Shown here piece by piece: positions 1 through 6,694 of a stretch of DNA of 64,000 nucleotides. Both the position numbers and the translations under genes were made by a program. Every line of letters starts with the position of its first letter. Position 1 is the stretch's first letter. Source of the DNA: an uncultured Prevotellaceae bacterium. GTDB lineage: Bacteria > Bacteroidota > Bacteroidia > Bacteroidales > Bacteroidaceae. The DNA is taken from the NCBI GenBank assembly GCA_902761905.1, contig CACWMK010000001.1, forward strand, positions 1-64,000, written 5' to 3'. The notes under the pieces were generated by a model. The model saw only the letters and a program-made list of their open reading frames with translations. It was not told where the DNA came from and searched no databases.

Positions 1-56
1 ACTCTGTGCTTCTTCGCTAATTCTTGCAACCCTAATAAATCTTCGTTTTTCTCCAT
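1..56 (-). CDS. 5' end of an unidentified gene (partial)
   Basis: The minus strand reads from an ATG at 56 to the window edge without a stop and encodes MEKNEDLLGLQELAKKHR. Eighteen residues are too few to name a family. The gene is divergent from the M15 peptidase, and a 9-bp inverted repeat lies just upstream. The call rests only on an open frame and a good start codon at the window edge. Confidence 0.35.
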   Translation of the reverse strand, partial: MEKNEDLLGLQELAKKHR

Positions 57-59
57 TTT

Positions 60-86
60 AAAACGTTGTTTTTTATTCAACGTTTT
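60..86. repeat. Inverted repeat between divergent genes
   Basis: AAAACGTTG (60-68) and CAACGTTTT (78-86) are perfect 9-bp arms around a 9-nt AT-rich loop. It lies directly upstream of the minus-strand start at 56, so it could be an operator or a 5' leader hairpin. Function unknown. Confidence 0.45.
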
Positions 87-116
87 TCAGGGTAAGACAG
101 CGTGTGTACGAGCGAA

Positions 117-147
117 GACATTAGGACATTAAGACATTAAGACATTT
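117..147. repeat. Tandem 8-bp repeat (GACATTAA x about 4)
   Basis: The units GACATTAG, GACATTAA, GACATTAA and GACATTT follow one another directly, ending 15 bases before the ATG of the M15 peptidase. The four-unit layout and the position just ahead of a start codon resemble the 7-bp four-unit arrays elsewhere in the window (6518, 8970, 17428, 59033), although unit length and sequence differ. Confidence 0.7.
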
Positions 148-162
148 CGTAAATTTAAAAGT

Positions 163-822
163 ATGGAACAGATAGTACAGTTGAATAGCAATGCAAAACT
201 CTCCGAGCATTTGGCTTCGCCGAGTGAGGCTACGCTCGGCCATTCGAACAAGCTCGATGGCTCTCACTTATCGCCTCACTTTACGCTCGGAGAAATGACA
301 AAGAGCAGTAGTCATCCTGAGGTGTATAACATTCCTAGCCATGAGGCTATCGCAAACCTGAAGAGGGTTTGCGAGTGGCTGGAGGTGCTGAGGAAGCGGT
401 ATAACGACAAGTATAATGCTTGTCATCTCGACCACCATCCCTCTGTCATCTCGAGCGGAGTCGAGACATCTCATGAGATCTCTCCACGCGCTGCGCTTGG
501 TCGAGATGACAGGAGGGGGGATGGTAGAGACGACAAAGAGAAGCCGATAATCATAAACTCGGGCTATCGTTCGCCGCAATTGAATAAGAAGATTGGCGGC
601 GTGCCTACAAGCAACCATCTTACTGGGTGTGCAGTGGATATCCGAGTGACAGGGATGGAGCAGTTGATTCGCTATGCCAACATCCTGCTGGATTATGCGG
701 ACGAATCGCATCAAGACTTCGATGAACTGCTGATAGAAAAGAATCGATATGGAGCAATCTGGCTCCACTTTGCGGTGCGCCCGAAGGGGAATCGACGCAG
801 AATTTTGTTTGTAAATGCATGA
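163..822 (+). CDS. M15A-type peptidase with in-frame palindromic insertions
   Basis: This is a zinc D-Ala-D-Ala carboxypeptidase/endopeptidase of the M15A type, acting on peptidoglycan stem peptides. The core reads SGYRSPQLNKKIGG, then HLTGCAVD (zinc ligands His near 152 and Asp near 159) and WLHFAV (third ligand His near 202). The N-terminal FTLGEMT is typical of the family. Two segments do not fit the family. Residues about 14-43 duplicate the LSEH/LSPH junction and are encoded by an inverted repeat (201-293). Residues about 87-124 are encoded by a nested palindrome of 114 bp (421-534), exactly 38 codons. Both keep the frame open and lie outside the zinc-site motifs, so the enzyme may still work. 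No signal peptide is evident. Start ATG at 163 is the only good candidate. Confidence 0.8.
   Translation: MEQIVQLNSNAKLSEHLASPSEATLGHSNKLDGSHLSPHFTLGEMTKSSSHPEVYNIPSHEAIANLKRVCEWLEVLRKRYNDKYNACHLDHHPSVISSGVETSHEISPRAALGRDDRRGDGRDDKEKPIIINSGYRSPQLNKKIGGVPTSNHLTGCAVDIRVTGMEQLIRYANILLDYADESHQDFDELLIEKNRYGAIWLHFAVRPKGNRRRILFVNA
201..293. repeat. Imperfect palindromic element inside the M15 peptidase gene
   Basis: Outer arms CTCCGAGC (201-208) and GCTCGGAG (286-293) are perfect complements. Inside them GAGTGAGGC pairs with GCCTCACTT. The element falls within the conserved N-terminal LSxHFTLGEMT segment and appears to have duplicated LSEH/LSPH, as expected of an insertion. Confidence 0.6.
421..534. 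repeat. Nested palindromic element inside the M15 peptidase gene
   Basis: An outer inverted repeat (TGTCATCTCGACCACCATCC from 421, imperfect partner at 512-534) surrounds an inner one: TGTCATCTCGA at 444 with TCGAGATGACA at 501-511, centred on GATCTC/GAGATC stretches. The total is 114 bp, a multiple of three with no stop in the gene's frame. Its shape is that of a dispersed palindromic repeat that has landed in a coding region. Confidence 0.75.
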
Positions 823-850
823 TTGCAACCGGATTGCAAAAAAGCCTTAG

Positions 851-858
851 TAATTTTG
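851..858 (+). promoter_or_regulatory. -7 promoter box of the metal ATPase gene
   Basis: TAATTTTG matches the Bacteroidota -7 consensus TAnnTTTG and lies 53 bases before the ATG at 912. It overlaps the left arm of a perfect inverted repeat. Confidence 0.55.
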
Positions 859-888
859 CAGCGTGATTCAGAAATGGTCACGCTGCAA
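856..888. promoter_or_regulatory. Perfect 11-bp inverted repeat at the ATPase promoter
   Basis: TTGCAGCGTGA (856-866) and TCACGCTGCAA (878-888) are perfect complements separated by 11 bases. The left arm overlaps the -7 box, so the element could be an operator for a metal-sensing repressor or a hairpin at the 5' end of the mRNA. The regulator is not in the window. Confidence 0.5.
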
Positions 889-911
889 TTATAGAAATAA
901 AGAATAAAAAT

Positions 912-2876
912 ATGGCACATAATCACGAACATCACGATCACTGCGAGGCATGCAGTCATCACGAGCACGAACATGAGCATCATCACGAGCACAACACTCG
1001 CGAACAGCTAACACTGATAATAATCACGGCAGTAATGCTGGTTGCTGCTGTGGTGGTGGAGCATACGTTGGCGCTGCCGACATGGCAGTTGCTGCTGGTG
1101 TATCTTATACCTTATATAATAATAGGACACGACACGCTGAAAGAGGCGGCAGAAGGACTGATAGAGGGCGATCCGTTTAATGAGCACTTCCTGATGAGTA
1201 TAGCTACCATCGGAGCGCTGTGTATAGGTTTTCTGCCTGGGGCCGAGACGCAGTTTCCTGAGGCGGTATTCGTAATGCTATTCTTCCAGGTGGGCGAACT
1301 GTTTGAGGGATATGCCGAGGGTAAGAGTCGCGACAGTATAGCTCACCTGATGGAGATAAAACCGGACAGCGCTACACTCGAATTAAGAGATGAGAAGGGA
1401 GAATTGAGAGAAAAGACTGTATCGCCTGAAGAGGTGAAAGTGGGGGATACGATTATCATCAAGCCGGGCGAGAAGGTGCCGCTGGACGGAGTGGTGACGG
1501 AGGGACAGAGCGCACTGAACACGGTGGCGCTGACTGGCGAATCGATGCCTCGCGATGTGAATGTGGACGACGAGGTGATATCGGGATGCGTGAACCTGAG
1601 TGGAGTGATACGCGTGAGGGTGACCAAGCCGTTCGGCGAGAGCACTGTGTCGAAGATAATAAAACTGGTGGAGAATGCCGGCGAGCATAAGTCGCAGAGC
1701 GAGACGTTTATCACACGCTTTGCTCGTGTGTACACGCCTGTGGTGGTATTTGCGGCGATAGCACTGGCTGTGGTGCCTACGCTGCTGGGTGGCGCGCTGA
1801 GCACATGGCTGTATCGTGCGCTGATGTTCCTGGTGGTATCGTGTCCGTGTGCATTGGTAATAAGCGTGCCGCTGACGTTCTTTGGCGGTATAGGTGGCGC
1901 ATCGCGTCGCGGCGTACTTATCAAGGGGGCCAACTATATAGATGTGCTGGCCAAGGTGAAGACTGTGGTTTTTGATAAGACTGGCACGCTGACGCACGGA
2001 CAGTTTGCCGTGACGGCTGTTCATCCTGACAGTTGCGACGAGCACCATCTGCTGCATCTGGCTGCGCACGTGGAGCACTTCTCGACACATCCAATAGGTG
2101 CTGCGCTGAGGGATGCATTCCCCGATGAGGCTACCGACGGCTGCAAGATAAGCGATGTGCGCGAGGTGGCCGGACAGGGTATCATGGCGCGCGTGGGCGA
2201 TAAAGAGGTGGCAGTGGGTAATACCAAACTGATGGATGCAACGGGCGCAAAGTGGCACGACTGTCAGCACCTGGGTACCATAATACATGTGGCTATCGAT
2301 GGTGTGTATGCAGGACATATAGTGATAAACGATCAGGTGAAACCTGACAGCGCCGAAGCTATAGCAGCACTACGTGAGCTAGGCGTGGAGCGCACTGTGA
2401 TGCTGACTGGTGATCGCCGCGAAGTGGCTGAGAACGTGGCCAACGCACTGGGGCTGACTGAATATCACGCAGAGCTATTGCCTGCTGATAAAGTGGCGCA
2501 GGTAGAGAAACTATCAACTGTCAACTGTCAATTGTCAACTCCCCTCGCCTTCGTGGGCGACGGCATAAACGACGCTCCTGTGCTGGCTCGTGCCGATGTG
2601 GGTATAGCTATGGGAGGTCTGGGCAGCGATGCTGCAATAGAGGCTGCCGACGTGGTACTGATGGACGACAAACCATCGAAGATAGCTCTGGCCATCCGTA
2701 TAGCCCGTCGCACTATCGCGATAGCCCGCCAGAATGTGGCATTTGCCATAGGCATAAAGTTGGCTGTGCTGTTGCTGGCCGCACTGGGTATGGCCACCAT
2801 GTGGATGGCTGTGTTTGCCGATGTGGGTGTGACTGTGATTGCTGTACTAAATGCTATGCGCGCACTGCGTGCATAG
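912..2876 (+). CDS. Heavy-metal P-type ATPase, Zn/Cd/Co-exporting type
   Basis: This inner-membrane P1B-ATPase couples ATP hydrolysis to export of a heavy metal. It has a His-rich cytoplasmic tail (first 28 residues, with two Cys). The TGES actuator motif follows, then SCPCALV in the sixth membrane segment (about residue 310), the phosphorylated DKTGT Asp (about 355), the STHPIG nucleotide-site motif (about 391) and GDGINDAP (about 549). CPC plus a His-rich tail and no classical GMTCxxC domain suggests Zn(II)/Cd(II)/Co(II) rather than Cu; the exact metal is inferred. Length is normal at 654 aa. Residues about 534-543, just before GDGINDAP, are encoded by a four-unit 7-bp repeat found elsewhere as an intergenic element. 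The last codons and the stop form the left and right arms of a terminator-like hairpin. Confidence 0.92.
   Translation: MAHNHEHHDHCEACSHHEHEHEHHHEHNTREQLTLIIITAVMLVAAVVVEHTLALPTWQLLLVYLIPYIIIGHDTLKEAAEGLIEGDPFNEHFLMSIATIGALCIGFLPGAETQFPEAVFVMLFFQVGELFEGYAEGKSRDSIAHLMEIKPDSATLELRDEKGELREKTVSPEEVKVGDTIIIKPGEKVPLDGVVTEGQSALNTVALTGESMPRDVNVDDEVISGCVNLSGVIRVRVTKPFGESTVSKIIKLVENAGEHKSQSETFITRFARVYTPVVVFAAIALAVVPTLLGGALSTWLYRALMFLVVSCPCALVISVPLTFFGGIGGASRRGVLIKGANYIDVLAKVKTVVFDKTGTLTHGQFAVTAVHPDSCDEHHLLHLAAHVEHFSTHPIGAALRDAFPDEATDGCKISDVREVAGQGIMARVGDKEVAVGNTKLMDATGAKWHDCQHLGTIIHVAIDGVYAGHIVINDQVKPDSAEAIAALRELGVERTVMLTGDRREVAENVANALGLTEYHAELLPADKVAQVEKLSTVNCQLSTPLAFVGDGINDAPVLARADVGIAMGGLGSDAAIEAADVVLMDDKPSKIALAIRIARRTIAIARQNVAFAIGIKLAVLLLAALGMATMWMAVFADVGVTVIAVLNAMRALRA
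2511..2540. repeat. Four-unit 7-bp repeat inside the ATPase coding sequence
   Basis: On the minus strand this reads AGTTGAC, AATTGAC, AGTTGAC, AGTTGAT plus AG: four heptamers of the same family as the intergenic arrays at 6518, 8970, 17428 and 59033. Here 30 bp are translated as about ten residues between the P-domain core and GDGINDAP without breaking the frame. Confidence 0.7.
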
Positions 2877-2885
2877 CATTTTCTG
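2849..2885 (+). terminator. Terminator-like hairpin overlapping the ATPase stop codon
   Basis: AAATGCTATGC (2849-2859) pairs with GCATAGCATTT (2871-2881) around an 11-nt loop, ending in TTTT. The arms include the last codons and the TAG stop. It lies between converging genes only 17 bp apart. Confidence 0.55.
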
Positions 2886-2893
2886 AAAGCAGG

Positions 2894-4156
2894 CTATATC
2901 TCTTCTAGAGTTATATAATAGCGGAGTGGAGGACAGATTTGATTGACAAACGATCTGTAGAATACCGACCAGTCTCTGCGCTTAGCTGAATCCTTCATAT
3001 CCATGTGGTCGCGATAGATGATGCTCCCCATTTTGTGTTCATTTCGCTTGGACTGGAAATCTATCCTTTTGTCGGTAGCCTTGTAATAATCAAAGAGTTG
3101 ACAAGCCTTTAAATACAACAATACCATGTGGACGTTGGTGACAATCCGAGGAGCATGGATTCGCTCCAGTTTCCTGATATAGTTGTATGACAGGGTGATA
3201 GCATTTCCCATCCCAAGCCATTGTATTGGACGATATTTCTTGAACTCTGGCGTGTTGTAGATAACTTCATCGGTGTATATACGAATCAGGGTCGTCCGTA
3301 AGTCTACTACCATATAATCAACCAAGTCGGCCATTGATAGGGGTGAGTCGGTAGCCATCGTATTCCGAGTCATTGCAGCAAACTGCTCTTTTCCTTTATC
3401 TGTGGCCATCAAGAAATGATGAAAGTCAAAGTGCTCTCCTCCAAGATGGTTGTCAAGCAGAATCAATGAAGTAAGAACCTCATAATGCTTGTCGTTTGAA
3501 TCGAGGTCGTAGTCGATTTCATAAGTCTTATCACCTGTCTTGCGGAATGGCATCAGTGGTGCATCGGGGTTAACGACAAGCTGTGTTGTGATGCTGACAT
3601 CATACTTGGTTTCTATCTGTAGGATCAGGCTGTCCAGGTCGTTGATGGACAAGCTGTCGTTGATATTATAGGTGATGGCATAATATAATTTGTTGTAGAT
3701 ATCCGCATCGGACTCAGGTATCTTTTTTACCTCGAAGGATAGCCGATAAAGCCATTCGTATGCCTCTTTGAATCTACTAAGAGTAGCTAAGATGGTTGCC
3801 AGACACAGATAGGGATCGACTTGACTGTGTTCGTTATCCAATTGTATGGCCGTCTTATATTCATTGATGGCGCTCTCGTACTCCGAACGCTCCAAGTACA
3901 ATTCGCCCAAATTCGTGTGAGCATCAAAGTTTTTTGTGTCAAGTTCAAGTTGACGTAGAAAGTAGCCTTCGGCTGCATCGAAGTCTTTTTGGGAAAGAGC
4001 CATGTTGCCCATGATGCCAATAGCCTCAATGTTATTCTTGTCGTGTTGGAGAACTGATATGAGGTGATCGGTGGCTGTGTCATAGTCCTTCTGCTCGACT
4101 GCTTCGCGTGCCAGTTGAAGATAGTTCTCCATTATTTCTTTTTTTATCTCAGCCAT
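2894..4156 (-). CDS. TPR-repeat protein of unknown function
   Basis: The N-terminal ~140 residues contain several tetratricopeptide-like units (for example AREAVEQKDYDTATDHLISV, then QKDFDAAEGYFLRQLELD, then LGELYLERSEYESAINEY), a fold used for protein-protein contacts. The remaining ~280 residues show no family I recognise. There is no signal peptide or membrane segment, so it is probably cytoplasmic. It is the last gene of a minus-strand set of three. Only 2 bp separate it from the 270-aa gene upstream, which implies co-transcription and probably a shared task. It ends 17 bp from the converging ATPase gene. Confidence 0.8.
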   Translation of the reverse strand: MAEIKKEIMENYLQLAREAVEQKDYDTATDHLISVLQHDKNNIEAIGIMGNMALSQKDFDAAEGYFLRQLELDTKNFDAHTNLGELYLERSEYESAINEYKTAIQLDNEHSQVDPYLCLATILATLSRFKEAYEWLYRLSFEVKKIPESDADIYNKLYYAITYNINDSLSINDLDSLILQIETKYDVSITTQLVVNPDAPLMPFRKTGDKTYEIDYDLDSNDKHYEVLTSLILLDNHLGGEHFDFHHFLMATDKGKEQFAAMTRNTMATDSPLSMADLVDYMVVDLRTTLIRIYTDEVIYNTPEFKKYRPIQWLGMGNAITLSYNYIRKLERIHAPRIVTNVHMVLLYLKACQLFDYYKATDKRIDFQSKRNEHKMGSIIYRDHMDMKDSAKRRDWSVFYRSFVNQICPPLRYYITLEEI

Positions 4157-4158
4157 AG

Positions 4159-4971
4159 TTATATAATAGGTAATTTATCACGGAAATAGTCATCGGAATA
4201 TACGTCTTGCCTCTGTGCTATTTCGCTGTTAATGTCATCCTCCAGCGTTTGTATTGCGGTATGCCAGTCGTTTGGTATGCTTAGGTCGCCGCTATGTGAT
4301 TCGTCAAAACATCTGTCCTTAAAGCAGCGTACCCTCAGATTCGGTTTGTTGAAGAACCAGGAGAGAGCGCGGACATCTTGTGCAATCCGATAGACAATCT
4401 GTCTGAACTGCTTGAATCTGTTATCGTTCTCGTCCTCGTGTTCTTTTCTGCCCTGATACAATTTTCCATCTTTTCCTACATGGCACTCCCTGTCAGGAAT
4501 GTAATATCCATCTTCATAAGAATATATGTCGAATGTATCTGTATTCCCAATTTTGTAGATTGCGAGATTTATTATCTCTGGGAGCTCCTCCTGCGGATTA
4601 TCCTGCATTCGGTTGGATACGGTAATCCCGTGGAGTTCAAGATCGGTAAGAATGTCTGAATAATCAGCACAATGTTCTACTGCGTTGAGGTCAAGGACAG
4701 AATGAAGTTGAGACAAGTATACCGTTTCTCCCTTTTTGCCAATAACAAGACGTCCGATGCCATCTGCAATACATTCGTCATCGCGCACTTCCCAGTCATC
4801 ATCGACAATGGGGTAGGTCATATACTTCCCGCAGTTGTATTTCTTTTTATCCTCTTCGGTAGCTTCTGCTATCAGTACTCCTTTGAGGTCGTAGAACCAG
4901 CAGCCAAGGCGAATCACCTTTTGCTCATGATCGAGTTCTATACGTATCTTCTTGCTTTCGTCTTCCGTCAT
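4159..4971 (-). CDS. Conserved-looking hypothetical protein, 270 aa
   Basis: I do not recognise this family. The protein is acidic and apparently soluble, with no signal peptide or membrane segment. The N-terminal half looks beta-rich (repeated short strands such as KVIRLGCWFYDLKGVLIAEA and GRLVIGKKGETVYL). The C-terminal part has paired Cys residues (RVRCFKDRCFDESH) that could form a disulfide or bind metal. It is the middle gene of a tight cassette: 10 bp after a 42-aa gene and 2 bp before a TPR protein, so the three products may act together. Confidence 0.75.
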   Translation of the reverse strand: MTEDESKKIRIELDHEQKVIRLGCWFYDLKGVLIAEATEEDKKKYNCGKYMTYPIVDDDWEVRDDECIADGIGRLVIGKKGETVYLSQLHSVLDLNAVEHCADYSDILTDLELHGITVSNRMQDNPQEELPEIINLAIYKIGNTDTFDIYSYEDGYYIPDRECHVGKDGKLYQGRKEHEDENDNRFKQFRQIVYRIAQDVRALSWFFNKPNLRVRCFKDRCFDESHSGDLSIPNDWHTAIQTLEDDINSEIAQRQDVYSDDYFRDKLPII

Positions 4972-4981
4972 AGCTGCTCGA

Positions 4982-5110
4982 TTAGAATTTTACAGTGTAT
5001 TCATCCTGAATATTTGGGGTCTCAATCTCGAATTTTAACTCCTGACGGAGGGTTTTCTTGTATTCCTTTTCGGGTGTCTCCAATGTTACCCTTGCATATT
5101 GTTGATTCAT
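4982..5110 (-). CDS. Small protein, 42 aa, first gene of a three-gene cassette
   Basis: From the ATG at 5110 the minus strand encodes MNQQYARVTLETPEKEYKKT, continuing to ...NIQDEYTVKF and a TAA at 4982. The protein is charged, Lys/Glu-rich and without a membrane segment. Reasons to think it real: a -7 box 41 bases upstream (5151-5158), an AAGAAAG stretch just before the ATG, and a downstream gene starting after 10 bp on the same strand. Family unknown. Confidence 0.6.
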   Translation of the reverse strand: MNQQYARVTLETPEKEYKKTLRQELKFEIETPNIQDEYTVKF

Positions 5111-5150
5111 CTTTCTTATTTATTATATGTACATTTTTAATATCGGGGTG

Positions 5151-5158
5151 CAAAAATA
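5151..5158 (-). promoter_or_regulatory. -7 promoter box of the three-gene cassette
   Basis: On the minus strand TATTTTTG fits TAnnTTTG and is followed by CACC, a sequence that recurs after several -7 boxes in this window. Confidence 0.55.
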
Positions 5159-5254
5159 GTGAAAAAAAAGCGGAATCGTGCGTGATTTAACTAATTTAGC
5201 AAAAAAAACATAGCTTCTTTTTATATCGGATGATGATTAGTTTGGAATTTTTCG

Positions 5255-5262
5255 TATTTTTG
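5255..5262 (+). promoter_or_regulatory. -7 promoter box of dinB
   Basis: TATTTTTG fits the Bacteroidota -7 consensus and is followed by CGGG. It lies 31 bases before the GTG start of dinB. Confidence 0.5.
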
Positions 5263-5293
5263 CGGGCAATATTCATTTCAACGATTTAGACTA

Positions 5294-6385
5294 GTGAAGA
5301 TTATTCATGTGGATATGGACCAGTTTTTCGCAGCTGTAGAGCAGCGCGATAATCCTGAACTGAAGGGCAAGCCGATTGCGGTGGGGCACGACGTGGAACG
5401 TGGCGTGGTGTCGACTGCCAGCTATGAGGCCCGACGGTTCGGGGTGCATTCGGCGCAGTCGATACAGTTGGCCAAGCGTCTGTGTCCCCAGCTAATCATC
5501 GTTGAGCCGCATTATCAGCGCTATAAAGAGGTGTCGATGCAGCTACACGAGATATTCCACGATTATACCGACCTGATTGAGCCGATATCGCTTGACGAGG
5601 CTTTTCTGGATGTAACGGAGAATAAGCAGGGGATAGAGTTGGGCGTGGATATCGCACGCGAGATAAAGCAACGCATACGCGAGACTACCGGCCTGACAGC
5701 ATCGGCAGGTATAAGCTACTGTAAATTCCTAGCTAAAATTGCCTCTGATTGGCGCAAGCCTGATGGTCTGATGGTGATTCATCCTGACAGGGCTCTAGAC
5801 TTTATAGCCCAGCTGAAAGTGGAGAAGATTTGGGGCGTGGGGCAGAAAACGGCTGAAAAGATGCATCGCATGGGTATTTTTACAGGTATGGATCTGAGGA
5901 ACACGTCGCTGACACGATTGACTCAGGACTTTGGTAAGATGGGGCAAGTGTTCTATGACTTCGCTCGAGGTGTTGATAATCGCGCTGTTATTAGCGAATG
6001 GGAGAGGAAGAGTGTTAGCTGCGAGCAGACCTTTGAATCCGACATCAGCGAGAATGCTGCTGTTACCATCCATCTATATCATACCGTTCTTGAGTTGGAA
6101 AGACGCATCGATAAGAGCAACTTCGAGGGGCGTACCCTGACACTGAAGGTGAAATTCCAGGATTTCCAGCAAATCACTCGCAGCATAACTGTTGACCATA
6201 TACTTCGCACTAAGAATGAAATTCTACCGTTAGCCAAACAGCTGATGCAACAAGTAGAATTTCGCTCACATCCCATCCGTTTATTGGGATTGGGAGTGTC
6301 TAATCAGAAGAACTCTGCACAGCAGAAAGAACCGCAATGGATAGAGTTGGAATTGGAGTTTGAACCGTGGCCAGATGGTTTATAG
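5294..6385 (+). CDS. dinB: DNA polymerase IV
   Basis: This Y-family translesion polymerase copies damaged DNA with low fidelity. The catalytic acidic residues are visible in VDMDQFF (Asp7) and SLDEAFLD (Asp/Glu near 103-104). Helix-hairpin-helix sequence (KIWGVGQKTAEKMHRMGI) follows, then the little-finger region. Length of 363 aa is normal. The start is GTG at 5294, chosen because MKIIHVDMDQFF is the conserved N-terminus and no ATG fits. The C-terminal tail is acidic (ELELEFEPW) and lacks a clear canonical QLxLF clamp-binding motif. It is a single-gene unit with its own -7 box; SOS control cannot be judged here. Confidence 0.95.
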   Translation: MKIIHVDMDQFFAAVEQRDNPELKGKPIAVGHDVERGVVSTASYEARRFGVHSAQSIQLAKRLCPQLIIVEPHYQRYKEVSMQLHEIFHDYTDLIEPISLDEAFLDVTENKQGIELGVDIAREIKQRIRETTGLTASAGISYCKFLAKIASDWRKPDGLMVIHPDRALDFIAQLKVEKIWGVGQKTAEKMHRMGIFTGMDLRNTSLTRLTQDFGKMGQVFYDFARGVDNRAVISEWERKSVSCEQTFESDISENAAVTIHLYHTVLELERRIDKSNFEGRTLTLKVKFQDFQQITRSITVDHILRTKNEILPLAKQLMQQVEFRSHPIRLLGLGVSNQKNSAQQKEPQWIELELEFEPWPDGL

Positions 6386-6407
6386 CATGTCACTCTTCTC
6401 TACTTAG

Positions 6408-6479
6408 TACACCCGCACGGAATCGAACCGTGACCAACAGAACCGGAATCTGTTATTCTATCCATTAAACTACGGATGC
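6408..6479 (-). tRNA. tRNA-Arg (anticodon CCG)
   Basis: The minus strand folds as a cloverleaf. The acceptor stem is GCATCCG with CGGGTGT (two G-U pairs). The anticodon stem ACAGA/TCTGT carries a seven-base loop TTCCGGT with anticodon CCG, reading CGG Arg codons. The T arm is CACGG-TTCGATT-CCGTG. The 3' CCA is not encoded. It sits alone between dinB and asnA. Confidence 0.93.
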
Positions 6480-6517
6480 ATTAATAACTAAAAGCGGCCA
6501 CAAAGGTACGGAAATTA

Positions 6518-6550
6518 AATTGAGAATTGAGAATTGAGAATTGAGAATTA
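6518..6550. repeat. Four-unit 7-bp repeat (AATTGAG x4)
   Basis: AATTGAG is repeated four times in perfect tandem and followed by AATTA. It lies in the 215-bp gap between the tRNA gene and asnA, whose remainder is AT-rich promoter sequence. It belongs to the same heptamer family as the arrays at 8970, 17428 and 59033. Confidence 0.8.
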
Positions 6551-6659
6551 GTAATTTTTAAGATTGTTAGCGTAGTACAAATTGTTAGTGGAAATCAAGT
6601 ATTTTGTGTCATTTTGCAAAAATAATCGTAATTTTGCTTGCATTATTAAATAAAATGTG

Positions 6660-6667
6660 TATTTTTG
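6660..6667 (+). promoter_or_regulatory. -7 promoter box of asnA
   Basis: TATTTTTG, 27 bases before the ATG, fits TAnnTTTG. A second candidate (TAATTTTG) lies at 6629-6636, so two start sites are possible. Confidence 0.5.
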
Positions 6668-6694
6668 CACGCAAATTTATCATAAACAATCAAA

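Noticed and set aside
268..828. 186-codon minus-strand frame opposite the M15 peptidase
   Set aside because: It is the complementary reading of a gene with clear zinc-peptidase motifs; palindromic inserts keep both strands open.
1383..2318. 311-codon minus-strand frame inside the ATPase gene
   Set aside because: The protein is His/Arg-rich with no domain, and the plus strand carries every P-type ATPase motif.
3787..5190. Plus-strand frames within the three-gene cassette (for example 4672-5190)
   Set aside because: They are Cys/Phe-rich, have no promoter, and run opposite to tightly spaced minus-strand genes with good starts.
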